Positions 8,442-13,711 of a DNA stretch of 21,967 nt are shown in pieces. A program made the translations under genes and the position numbers. This DNA is from a virus. Location of the stretch: positions 1 to 21,967 of the IMG/VR virus record IMGVR_UViG_3300036804_000077. One strand, 5' to 3'. Numbering within the stretch: position 1 is the stretch's first letter; every line of letters begins with the position of its first letter. The notes beneath the pieces are model-generated. The model saw only the letters and a list, made by a program, of their open reading frames with translations, was not told the origin of the DNA and made no database searches.

Positions 8442-8481
8442 AAATAGTCTCTATTACTCTTCATTACTATCTACTACTCTT
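8435..8481. repeat. Three TACTCTT sites with exact 20-base spacing
   Basis: TACTCTT occurs at 8435-8441, 8455-8461 and 8475-8481, so the sites lie on one face of the helix, two turns apart. The outer two copies extend to CTACTCTTAAATA (8434-8446 and 8474-8486). They lie just upstream of the packaging genes, where a late activator should bind. The leftmost copy is also one arm of the terminator. The ArpU-like protein encoded at 12716-13120 is the natural candidate to bind here; that link is inference. Confidence 0.6.
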
Positions 8482-8486
8482 AAATA

Positions 8487-8656
8487 AACCTGTGCGTATG
8501 CACTCCTTCGCTTACCTAATTATCGAACAATATCATAATAACCCGATTACCCCGTCTTACGGTTGAACATTTGCCGAATGTTACCCGAACGTTTTAATGT
8601 AATTTGAAAATAATCAAACGCGTCATCCACCAAGTTTAATATTATAATCAATTAAG
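8487..8656. other. Non-coding stretch upstream of late region
   Basis: No gene is supported. It holds a near-palindrome GTGCGTATGCAC (8492-8503) and an inverted repeat AACATT-TGCCG-AATGTT (8566-8582), followed by a related GAACGTT. These could be operator sites, but nothing identifies a binding protein. Confidence 0.4.
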
Positions 8657-8685
8657 TTGTAAATATACATTTAGTGGTCCATACT
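8657..8685 (+). promoter_or_regulatory. Plus-strand promoter 1 (TTGTAA-N17-CATACT)
   Basis: TTGTAA at 8657-8662 and CATACT at 8680-8685 are separated by exactly 17 bases. The expected start is near 8692, which is the first base of a 10-bp inverted repeat. The same two boxes with the same spacing recur at 9473-9501 and 9991-10019, while the spacers differ in sequence. Confidence 0.6.
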
Positions 8686-8691
8686 GAGCAT

Positions 8692-8799
8692 AGAACAGAA
8701 AACTCAATCTTTATATCTAACGTATAATGTTGAACTCCTTAAACCCATTTCTGTTCTCTCAGAGCCTTTTGATGATACCATCTAAGGCTCTTTGTTTTT
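8692..8799 (+). ncRNA. Candidate small RNA 1 with long-range stem and terminator
   Basis: The predicted RNA begins with AGAACAGAAA (8692-8701), which pairs perfectly with TTTCTGTTCT (8748-8757). The enclosed 46-base loop holds ACTCCTTAAA, whose CTCCTT (8735-8740) copies the anti-Shine-Dalgarno end of 16S rRNA. Directly after the stem comes a terminator: AGAGCCTT (8761-8768) pairs with AAGGCTCT (8784-8791), then TTTGTTTTT. There is no open reading frame of note. It is on the strand opposite to the phage genes and its 3' end faces the 3' end of the ADP-ribosyltransferase-like gene, so read-through of that gene would be antisense to it. The function is unknown; pairing with ribosome sites is an inference from the CTCCTT loop. 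Confidence 0.5.
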
Positions 8800-8825
8800 A
8801 CGTAATAATTTTTTGATTGCCATTT

Positions 8826-9269
8826 CTATCTGTTAATATATTTTCGTTTGAATGCGCCATAAGATATTACCTCGACCACATCATTTCGACTTAAAGGAGC
8901 TACTACTTCGTGTTCATCGTATTTGGAAAAGACATCTGATATATCTACCGCTTTAACGGAAGAAAGAACTATTACATTCCCTACAAGCCCTTTCTGTTTA
9001 AAATAAGAACTCACGATAACAGTTGGATCATTTGTAAATGACACCCAATGATTATCAAACTCTATTTCAGCTAAATCGTTCTGATGCACACGGTATAATG
9101 TTGTTCCTTGTTCGACATAAGCTGAACTCCAACCGTAAATATTATCTTGTGTTAGATGATATAACTGTTCCCAATAAAAATCTGTCTCTCTGAGATTTTT
9201 TCTTCTTTTTCTACCTATCGGATGTTCTCGCCATAACATTATTAATGCCAGAAACTCATTGATCGCCAT
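8826..9269 (-). CDS. ADP-ribosyltransferase-like accessory protein
   Basis: The 147-residue product has the motif order of the R-S-E class of mono-ADP-ribosyltransferases: LYRVHQ with Arg60, WVSFTND with Ser77 and Thr79 (in place of the usual S-T-S), SSYF in the following helix, and DEHEVVAPL with Glu119-x-Glu121, like the EEEVLLP-type catalytic turn. The first 50 residues are helical and basic (GRKRRKNLRETD) and show no known domain. If active, it would transfer ADP-ribose from NAD+ to a target in the cytoplasm. It is a single gene in the accessory region, with a weak ribosome site (AAAGAGAT) and no clear minus-strand terminator. The assignment rests on motifs only; the S-T-S block is imperfect, so loss of activity is possible. 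Confidence 0.55.
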   Translation of the reverse strand: MAINEFLALIMLWREHPIGRKRRKNLRETDFYWEQLYHLTQDNIYGWSSAYVEQGTTLYRVHQNDLAEIEFDNHWVSFTNDPTVIVSSYFKQKGLVGNVIVLSSVKAVDISDVFSKYDEHEVVAPLSRNDVVEVISYGAFKRKYINR

Positions 9270-9283
9270 GTATATCTCTTTTC

Positions 9284-9298
9284 GATGTTCTAAACATC
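9284..9298. promoter_or_regulatory. Palindrome upstream of ADP-ribosyltransferase-like gene
   Basis: GATGTT-CTA-AACATC is a perfect 6+6 palindrome ending 15 bases before the start codon at 9269. It could be an operator controlling this gene or a small hairpin near the ribosome site. A second palindrome, ATACCT-A-AGGTAT, lies about 40 bases further upstream near 9336-9348. Confidence 0.35.
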
Positions 9299-9472
9299 AT
9301 TCAATCGCTACATTTTTAGCTACATCATCACTATATACCTAAGGTATTACAATTTAGAATCATCTAGATAACAATAACAATCAATACTTCAAACTAAGAA
9401 AAAATATTCTCCCAAAACGCTAATCTAGCAATGTTCACATCCTTTCTAGCATCTATCACTAGGAATCGTTCA
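9299..9472. other. Non-coding stretch upstream of ADP-ribosyltransferase-like gene
   Basis: AT-rich, with no gene on either strand. It probably holds the minus-strand promoter of the gene at 8826-9269; TATATA/TATAGT sequences near 9323-9330 could be a -10 box, but no good -35 box stands at the right distance. Confidence 0.35.
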
Positions 9473-9501
9473 TTGTAATGTTAGCCAATAAAGTACATAC
9501 T
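9473..9501 (+). promoter_or_regulatory. Plus-strand promoter 2 (TTGTAA-N17-CATACT)
   Basis: TTGTAA at 9473-9478 and CATACT at 9496-9501, spacing 17. The expected start is near 9508, one base before a long hairpin begins. The boxes are identical to those at 8657 and 9991. Confidence 0.6.
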
Positions 9502-9507
9502 GCAGTT

Positions 9508-9701
9508 AGGGCATTGGTTGGTTTCCCGCTTTAATCGGTAACGCGTTACCAGCCAATGGCCACGGTCCTTTGTAAGATCAAATTAGAGTGCTAATAACCA
9601 CCCTATTCTTGTTAATGTGTCGTATAAATAAACATGCGATAGAACACACGCTCGTTTGCAGCTCTCGCCATTAACAGATTGTTCTTACATTGGACCTTTT
9701 T
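9508..9701 (+). ncRNA. Candidate small RNA 2, highly structured
   Basis: The predicted RNA of about 190 nt opens with a hairpin whose arms are 9509-9521 and 9549-9561 (about 12 pairs with one wobble and one bulge). Inside it is a perfect 14-base palindrome GGTAACGCGTTACC (9537-9550), which competes for the same bases, so two folds are possible. Then GGTCCTTTGTAAG (9564-9576) pairs at 11 of 13 positions with CTTACATTGGACC (9684-9696), followed by five T residues, giving a terminator with a long enclosed domain. The left arm holds TCCTTT, again like the anti-Shine-Dalgarno sequence. No protein is encoded. It lacks the short separate terminator hairpin of RNAs 1 and 3. Confidence 0.45.
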
Positions 9702-9863
9702 ACATGCTCTTACATCATATAGTTTCAATAGTTATTATGGTGTAAGATGTGCCGATAACAGAGCCCATTCTATATTTCTGTAAGTACACACTTTATTTGT
9801 CTGCTATATTAAATTACATTATTTCTGTCCCATCATGAATGGATTCTGTTATCTATCGATTTA
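9702..9863. other. Non-coding stretch between candidate RNAs
   Basis: No gene, promoter of the TTGTAA/CATACT type or clear repeat is seen. TTGTCT at 9798-9803 followed by AT-rich DNA might be a weak promoter for the next hairpin element, but the -10 box is poor. Confidence 0.3.
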
Positions 9864-9966
9864 CCCCAAAACACACTTGCGTTTAATTATTAGGTCATAA
9901 AAGTAATTTCCACGATTATTTACTTCACCTTATAATTTTACTCAAATATTGTTTTGGGGCTTTTTT
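9864..9966 (+). ncRNA. Candidate small RNA 3' end: long-range stem plus T-run
   Basis: CCCCAAAACA (9864-9873) pairs perfectly with TGTTTTGGGG (9950-9959), followed by C and six T residues. The 76-base loop holds a nested hairpin (AAGTAA 9901-9906 with TTACTT 9920-9925) and then CACCTT just before the right arm. The layout, outer stem, inner hairpin, pyrimidine segment, then terminator, resembles the candidate RNAs on either side, but I cannot find the shared promoter in front of it. It may be a terminator with a large loop or the end of a longer RNA. Confidence 0.4.
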
Positions 9967-9990
9967 ATTGGCTACTCATGTAAGCTATGC

Positions 9991-10019
9991 TTGTAATTCA
10001 GTAAACATAAGCACATACT
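9991..10019 (+). promoter_or_regulatory. Plus-strand promoter 3 (TTGTAA-N17-CATACT)
   Basis: TTGTAA at 9991-9996 and CATACT at 10014-10019, spacing 17. The expected start is near 10026, two bases before a 15-bp inverted repeat begins. The boxes are identical to those at 8657 and 9473. Confidence 0.65.
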
Positions 10020-10025
10020 CGACAA

Positions 10026-10167
10026 TACAAGGAGCGAAAGAATCATAATACATGTATAGTACGGTGGCAGTATTTCTTACCTCATTCAGAGGTACTCCTT
10101 TAATTTTCTTTCGTTCCTTGGGAGCTCTGGATAACTATGTGCGTGACATATAGGTCAGGGCTTTTTG
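10026..10167 (+). ncRNA. Candidate small RNA 4 with 15-bp outer stem and terminator
   Basis: The RNA begins with the arm at 10028-10042 (CAAGGAGCGAAAGAA), which pairs with 10106-10120 over 15 bases with one G-U pair. Within the loop is a small hairpin, TACCTC (10078-10083) with GAGGTA (10089-10094), followed directly by CTCCTTT (10095-10101), matching the anti-Shine-Dalgarno sequence. After the outer stem comes a terminator hairpin, AGCTCTGG (10123-10130) with TCAGGGCT (10155-10162), then TTTTT. Architecture and motif order match candidate RNA 1. Its terminator is convergent with that of the guanidinium exporter gene. No protein is encoded. The function is unknown. Confidence 0.55.
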
Positions 10168-10182
10168 TATGTATAAAAAATT

Positions 10183-10211
10183 AAAAAAGCACTCGAAGTT
10201 AATCGAGTGCT
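10183..10211 (-). terminator. Terminator of the guanidinium exporter gene
   Basis: A perfect 9-bp stem, AGCACTCGA (10188-10196) with TCGAGTGCT (10203-10211), closes a 6-base loop; on the minus strand it is followed by a U run. It lies 22 bases after the stop codon. Confidence 0.85.
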
Positions 10212-10232
10212 CTTCAATAATCTTAACGTCGT

Positions 10233-10550
10233 TTAATGTGATGTCATTTTAATTCCGACAATTCCAATAGCAAGCAATGCAACGAATAACCATGTAATTC
10301 CATTAATCTTGTCCTGAAACAAAAATAATCCTACGAATATTGATCCAATTACACCAATTCCAGTCCATATTGGATACGCCACACTTAACTGAATATTCTT
10401 TAATGCTAGTGACAAAAACCCGAAACTTACAATCATTCCGAAAATCGTAACAATGCTCCATGTCATATTAGAAAAGCCATGACTCAACTTCAACGTTGTG
10501 GCCCACACTACTTCAAATACTCCTGCTACCAATAAATACAACCATGCCAT
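10233..10550 (-). CDS. gdx: Guanidinium exporter, SMR family (Gdx/SugE type)
   Basis: The 105-residue protein is a small multidrug resistance family transporter with four membrane helices. The N-terminal MAWLYLLVAGVFEVVWATTLK carries the essential Glu13 and Trp16 in the pattern of the Gdx/SugE branch, and WTGIGVIGSIFVGLFLF and the ending IVGIKMTSH are also Gdx-like rather than EmrE-like. Such proteins act as antiparallel dimers that exchange guanidinium for protons. The gene stands alone with its own leader, promoter and terminator. A strong AGGAGG site lies 9 bases before the ATG. A guanidine-type riboswitch candidate upstream supports the substrate. It is not needed for phage growth and is best seen as cargo. 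Confidence 0.9.
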   Translation of the reverse strand: MAWLYLLVAGVFEVVWATTLKLSHGFSNMTWSIVTIFGMIVSFGFLSLALKNIQLSVAYPIWTGIGVIGSIFVGLFLFQDKINGITWLFVALLAIGIVGIKMTSH

Positions 10551-10571
10551 AATAAAATCCTCCTAAAAAAC

Positions 10572-10656
10572 AAAAAAATAGGCGTACCCACTTCTTCTAA
10601 TGACCTGCTGAAGTGAACACCCTATTTGGTGAAAATATGTTCCCGGTAGAACGTTT
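10572..10656 (-). promoter_or_regulatory. Guanidine riboswitch candidate (guanidine-IV/mepA type) with overlapping terminator
   Basis: On the minus strand a first hairpin GTTC-TACCGG-GAAC (10652-10639) is followed by a CACC/GGGTG segment and then a long two-part stem: CCTATTT/AAATAGG outer (10621-10627 with 10576-10582) and CACTTC/GAAGTG inner (10610-10615 with 10589-10594), ending in a U7 run. The loop UACC of the first hairpin can pair with GGUA (10585-10588) next to the 3' side of the terminator stem. That fits an ON switch in which the bound form prevents termination. The order and the GGGUACGCC segment match my memory of the guanidine-IV class, and the downstream gene is a guanidinium exporter. 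Class assignment is from recall. Confidence 0.65.
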
Positions 10657-10669
10657 AAATTGTATTTAT

Positions 10670-10678
10670 ATCCTAGCA
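10670..10678 (-). promoter_or_regulatory. Extended -10 promoter for exporter leader
   Basis: TGCTAGGAT on the minus strand fits an extended -10 element; no good -35 box is seen. The expected start, near 10663, is just upstream of the first riboswitch hairpin. Confidence 0.45.
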
Positions 10679-10724
10679 CACCATTCTAATTATTGCTATA
10701 TCCCATAACCAAAACTTTTACATA

Positions 10725-10865
10725 AATAAAAAAGCACCCAACTTATAATTGGATGCCTTCTTCTCAGTACTAGGGATACTGAGCGTGTGATTATGCTACA
10801 TTACTTGTTTCTCCCAAAAAACACGTAAACATATATCCCAACTTTTAACATACAAAAGTAGGATA
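10725..10865 (-). ncRNA. Candidate short minus-strand RNA (about 140 nt)
   Basis: A good promoter (GTGACA at 10899-10894, 16 bases, TATAAT at 10877-10872) predicts a start near 10865. A terminator follows at 10756-10734 (GCATCCAA with TTGGGTGC, one G-U pair) with a U run. Just before it is a perfect hairpin CTCAGTA/TACTGAG (10763-10769 with 10777-10783). The transcript could encode a 16-residue peptide starting at 10851 (MLKVGIYVYVFFGRNK), but no ribosome site precedes it. It is a stand-alone unit between the SecB-like cassette and the exporter leader. It could be a regulatory RNA, a type I toxin-like unit or an attenuated leader; I do not recognise it. Confidence 0.5.
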
Positions 10866-10907
10866 ACCACAATTATACAGTATTTTTTAAATTTGTCACA
10901 GAAAACT

Positions 10908-10956
10908 AAAAAACCGTGAATTATCAACTTTTTTAGTCGGTAACTCACGGTTTTTT
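10908..10956. terminator. Bidirectional terminator after the SecB-like cassette
   Basis: A perfect 12-base inverted repeat, AAAAAACCGTGA (10908-10919) with TCACGGTTTTTT (10945-10956), ends directly at the stop codon of the SecB-like gene. Runs of A and T on both sides let it work on either strand. Confidence 0.8.
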
Positions 10957-11367
10957 CTAGTTTTCGTCATTAATTTCGATTGTCATTTTTTCACGCAATC
11001 TTTCTTCAGTTAGAAGATGAATTGGTAACAAAACAGGAGGATAACTATCCATTGGCATAGATGTCAATGATGCAACTGCCATTTGAATTAATGGTAGCAA
11101 TTGATATGCTGCGCTGACACTATTTTTATCCGTAATTTTTTCACTAAAAGTAGCCATCATGGTTATATCAAAACCTATAGGAACACCTTCAGAATCCTGA
11201 GATACCTTAAGTTCAACTAATTGCGTATCAGAATCTCGGGCTTTCATAGCTGTCATTGCGAATAAAGGATTTAAGTAGATTTCTTTATTGTCCGTCTCAA
11301 CGTCAAAAGAATAATTTTTTCTATAAACAATCTCGTCTAGCCAAACACGTTCTATTCTTAAAACCAT
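10957..11367 (-). CDS. SecB-like chaperone, third gene of accessory cassette
   Basis: The 136-residue protein follows the layout of SecB: an N-terminal strand LRIERVWLDEIVYRKNYSFD (SecB has FQIQRIYTKDISFE), NPLFAMTAMKARDSDTQLVELKVSQ and GFDITMMATFSEKI as the paired strands, then YQLLPLIQMAVASLTSM as the long helix, followed by YPPVLLPIHL, which parallels FPQLNLAPVNF of SecB. SecB-fold proteins bind unfolded clients. Most Gram-positive bacteria lack SecB export, and SecB-like proteins in such genomes often belong to toxin-antitoxin-chaperone units. The gene overlaps the preceding gene by 10 bases, with GGAGAT before its ATG, so the two are coupled. The fold call is by eye on pattern similarity. 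Confidence 0.65.
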   Translation of the reverse strand: MVLRIERVWLDEIVYRKNYSFDVETDNKEIYLNPLFAMTAMKARDSDTQLVELKVSQDSEGVPIGFDITMMATFSEKITDKNSVSAAYQLLPLIQMAVASLTSMPMDSYPPVLLPIHLLTEERLREKMTIEINDEN

Positions 11368-11981
11368 ATTTTATTATCTCCCATACCAGCAAGCGACAAT
11401 TCTTTCACTTCTGTATTTTTAACTCCGCGTGTTGAATAAAACTTACCTGCTTGTGTTTTAGGCACCACGCTTTTTCGTTTTGCAGCCCATAGACGGGCTA
11501 TTTTTTTAATAAAATTTTGTTCTTTATTTTGGCCATACGTAAACTCTACTGATCTAGTTGTTGCAGCTGTACCTAATGAGTCGAATGTAACGTTAATGAT
11601 TGGAGCCACATAGCCACTCTCATCCGAAGTCACTTTTCTAAGTGTATCTGCCTTAACCTCCAACTGAATGTCCTTAATCATACGGCCCAGTTGGGAAATT
11701 TCTTCATATTGACTTTCTTCATTATGTGAAATGAAAAAGTTTTTATATTCATTGTCATGTTGGTCTAACCATTTCAATAGCCTGAGAACCTTGTACTTCT
11801 CGCTATCAAAGAATCCAGAACTCAACAATACAACCGAATTTTCAAATTCATGAGGGCATCCTTGCAATGAATATTTTTCAATCACTCCTAATTGTAAAAC
11901 TGTACCTCGATTTTGTAACACATCAGTATCATAGTCAGATAGATAGTTAAATTTATTTCTAAAAGCAATTGCATTTTCCAT
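11358..11981 (-). CDS. Unknown protein, second gene of SecB-like cassette
   Basis: I do not recognise this 207-residue protein. The start at 11981 (MENAIAF) has GAGGTG eight bases upstream; an ATG at 11999 lacks a site. The N-terminal half is mixed strand and helix with SVVLLSSGFFDSEKYKVLRLLKWLDQH; the middle has an amphipathic helix (ISQLGRMIKDIQLEVKADTLRKV) and strands (YVAPIINVTFDSLG). The C-terminal part is basic (FIKKIARLWAAKRKSVVPKTQAGKF) with many Lys and Arg, as in nucleic-acid-binding or toxin proteins. There is no signal peptide or membrane segment. In gene order it takes the middle place of a possible toxin-antitoxin-chaperone unit; whether it is toxin, antitoxin or neither cannot be told. 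Confidence 0.7.
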   Translation of the reverse strand: MENAIAFRNKFNYLSDYDTDVLQNRGTVLQLGVIEKYSLQGCPHEFENSVVLLSSGFFDSEKYKVLRLLKWLDQHDNEYKNFFISHNEESQYEEISQLGRMIKDIQLEVKADTLRKVTSDESGYVAPIINVTFDSLGTAATTRSVEFTYGQNKEQNFIKKIARLWAAKRKSVVPKTQAGKFYSTRGVKNTEVKELSLAGMGDNKIWF

Positions 11982-12001
11982 ATCTCTAACACCTCTCATT
12001 C

Positions 12002-12577
12002 CTAATATTTAATTTCTTCGTTGAGATATTTAAACATTGGCTCTTTATTACGCCATAATGTTGAAACACCAAAAAATTCAGCTCTTATATCAGCAACATT
12101 ATCAATTTTTCTATCAGTATCCTGATTTTTATCCCCTTGAAAACTACTTGACTTGTAGTTTTCTGAATCTGCAATGTAGATTCCCTTATTAAACTCTTGA
12201 AGTGAGTCTAACAAAAAGAAGAAAGCTCGTACAGCGCTAGAAACATTAGGATCATCTGGAGTTGTTCGTAACTCGTAAATATTTCCATTACGATTCATTT
12301 TCTTAACATATCGAACAGCCACCGGACCCACGCCATCCAAAAGGAATGTAGCATCTTTGCCATCTCCGACTGGGAGTGTTTTCAAAATTAATAGAGGCAG
12401 TCTAGACATTTGTTGTAATACTTTCTGCAACATAATTTTATCGGTTTTCCCCAAACCTTTCAAAGTCAATAAAGACGTAATCGGCAAACAACTTGTTACA
12501 CTTACAGGATCCAACATATGAGAACTTTCTACAGCGGAAGGAAGTATATTTGGAATTTGATACATGCTATTTTTCAC
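12002..12577 (-). CDS. Unknown protein, first gene of SecB-like cassette
   Basis: I do not recognise this 191-residue protein. The likely start is a GTG at 12577, ten bases after GGGAG; a GTG at 12598 and an ATG at 12565 are alternatives. The first 60 residues are hydrophobic and polar with LPITSLLTLKGLGKTDKIMLQKVLQQM, then come strands (LPLLILKTLPV, ATFLLDGVGPVAVRYVKKM, NIYELRTTPDD) that suggest an alpha/beta domain, then a helix AVRAFFFLLDSLQEF and an acidic, Asn-rich end. No transmembrane signal is certain. It is the promoter-proximal gene of a cassette with its own promoter, 20 bases before the second gene. Confidence 0.7.
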   Translation of the reverse strand: MKNSMYQIPNILPSAVESSHMLDPVSVTSCLPITSLLTLKGLGKTDKIMLQKVLQQMSRLPLLILKTLPVGDGKDATFLLDGVGPVAVRYVKKMNRNGNIYELRTTPDDPNVSSAVRAFFFLLDSLQEFNKGIYIADSENYKSSSFQGDKNQDTDRKIDNVADIRAEFFGVSTLWRNKEPMFKYLNEEIKY

Positions 12578-12669
12578 TGTTATACATCTCCCGCCCACAT
12601 ATTTGATGTCATCAAGACATAAAAATCCACTTCATATGAATAACTTATTATTGTCAATGCTTAATTAAA

Positions 12670-12698
12670 AATATACCTCATATTGTTATAATTGTCTA
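12670..12698 (-). promoter_or_regulatory. Promoter of the SecB-like cassette
   Basis: On the minus strand TAGACA (12698-12693) and TATATT (12675-12670) are separated by exactly 17 bases. A second, weaker pair, TTGACA with TATGAA at 15 bases, follows about 30 bases downstream. They lie directly after the ArpU-like gene, so the cassette can be expressed apart from the lytic program, possibly in the lysogen. Confidence 0.6.
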
Positions 12699-12715
12699 CT
12701 ATGGCGACATTTCCC

Positions 12716-13120
12716 TTATTTATTCACACGCAAATCATCTGTTGCATAAAACGATTCTGCAAAGTACATAAACGCTCGTTCTACACGTTTCTGACCTACC
12801 CGTTCACTGATATACATACGTTCTTCAATCGCTCGCCAACTCAAACAGTCAAAGTATCTCAACTTCAACATTGTGCGGTAAGGTTCAGGCATATGCTCAC
12901 ACGCTGCTTTAATGTTCGTGATGATATTCTTTGCCCAAATTGCATCTGTAAACTTCTTATCATTTCCATTCCCGTCTGGACTGCTTGACGGCATATCTGA
13001 AATTGTCGGCGATCCAAGAGAGACACGAGCCATGTTCTCTAATCTAGGTAACTCTTTTTCAAATAAATAGCGGACATTATCCACTGTTTTACGCTTATCT
13101 AGTTCTGGTAACAAAGCCAT
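12716..13120 (-). CDS. ArpU-type late transcription regulator
   Basis: The 134-residue protein fits the ArpU family, which activates packaging and lysis genes in Firmicute phages. The N-terminus (LLPELDKRKTVDNVRYLFEKELPRLENMA) is typical. The C-terminal half resembles sigma-70 region 4: MPEPYRTMLKLRYFDCLSWRAIEERMYISERVGQKRVERAFMYFAE, with the recognition helix at about 108-120. The linker is Ser/Asp/Gly-rich. It has its own promoter candidate (TTGATA-N16-TATGTA near 13179-13152) after a terminator, and an AGGGGGTG site before the ATG. It is the last gene before the accessory region, and the TACTCTT array at 8435-8481 is its most likely binding site. Confidence 0.8.
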   Translation of the reverse strand: MALLPELDKRKTVDNVRYLFEKELPRLENMARVSLGSPTISDMPSSSPDGNGNDKKFTDAIWAKNIITNIKAACEHMPEPYRTMLKLRYFDCLSWRAIEERMYISERVGQKRVERAFMYFAESFYATDDLRVNK

Positions 13121-13231
13121 ACACTCAACACCCCCTAAATCTTACACAGTTAACTCACAATCAATTTAAAACACAATTACATATAAATGCCTTATTAGTT
13201 ATCAAAAACGCTTATAACGCCGTTTAAGACA

Positions 13232-13270
13232 CAAAAAGACGCCAACCCGATTTCGTATCGATTGACGTCT
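13232..13270 (-). terminator. Terminator between early genes and ArpU-like gene
   Basis: AGACGTCAATCGAT (13270-13257) pairs with ATCGGGTTGGCGTCT (13251-13237) with three G-U pairs and one bulge, then a U run on the minus strand. It separates the long early operon from the late regulator. Confidence 0.8.
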
Positions 13271-13283
13271 TTTATTTCGTTGT

Positions 13284-13532
13284 TTATTTAACTGGTCGCA
13301 CGGTCGCAACACAGTTTTCTAATCTGCCGTCCCCATGTTCATTCAAGAACTCAGCCAGCTTATCAGCTCGCTTTTTATTATACCCCATATACACTTGCTT
13401 ATCACGTCCTAAAAGCTTCCACTTCGTATATGGTAACGGGTCGATTAAATCATATTTGCTTCGAGCATAAATGACACGTTCCGTTTTCCCATATTTGGTT
13501 CCTTTCAGACGGACAATGTACTTATCTGTCAT
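13284..13532 (-). CDS. Hypothetical basic protein
   Basis: The 82-residue protein is very basic (many Lys and Arg) and has no recognised domain. It contains RLKGTKYGKTERVIYARSKYDL, DKQVYMGYNKKRADKLAEFLNEHG and ends CVATVRPVK, which suggests two strands, a helix and a final strand. Small basic proteins at this place in early operons are often nucleic-acid-binding accessory proteins, but nothing here proves it. The start codon overlaps the stop of the upstream gene (ATGA). Confidence 0.75.
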   Translation of the reverse strand: MTDKYIVRLKGTKYGKTERVIYARSKYDLIDPLPYTKWKLLGRDKQVYMGYNKKRADKLAEFLNEHGDGRLENCVATVRPVK

Positions 13533-13711
13533 TCATTACCACCATTTACTTTTTTAAACGCTCTGCGAAACGCTGAACTTAATTTTTGCATAGCGTCTGG
13601 AATAGAAGATGAAGACGCTCCTAGCAAGTCCCCCATTCTGTTTAGAGCGTATCGCTCTCGTTCTTCTGGCGTACGCAATCTAGCTACTCGCCTATGTCGG
13701 TTATTTGCCAT
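13529..13711 (-). CDS. Hypothetical small basic protein
   Basis: The 60-residue product starts at the ATG at 13711 (MANNRHRRVARLRT), with GGGGGT six bases upstream; an earlier in-frame start runs inside the membrane protein gene and is not used. It is Arg-rich (RHRRVARLRTPEERERYALNR) with a second helix SIPDAMQKLSSAFRRAFKKV. Its function is unknown. It overlaps the preceding gene by 11 bases and the next by 4. Confidence 0.65.
   Translation of the reverse strand: MANNRHRRVARLRTPEERERYALNRMGDLLGASSSSIPDAMQKLSSAFRRAFKKVNGGNE

Noticed and set aside
9588-9606. Minus-strand AGGGTGGT, like the core of a T-box leader
   Set aside because: No specifier stem, no T-box antiterminator partner and no amino-acid or tRNA-related gene follows; it lies inside the candidate RNA 2 region on the other strand.
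10078-10094. Minus-strand ATGAGGTAA two-codon frame after AAAGGAG
   Set aside because: A start-stop frame of two codons is most simply a chance result of the hairpin TACCTC/GAGGTA.
8640-10190. tRNA genes in the long gene-free area
   Set aside because: No GTTCGA-type T-loop with a matching acceptor stem was found on either strand.
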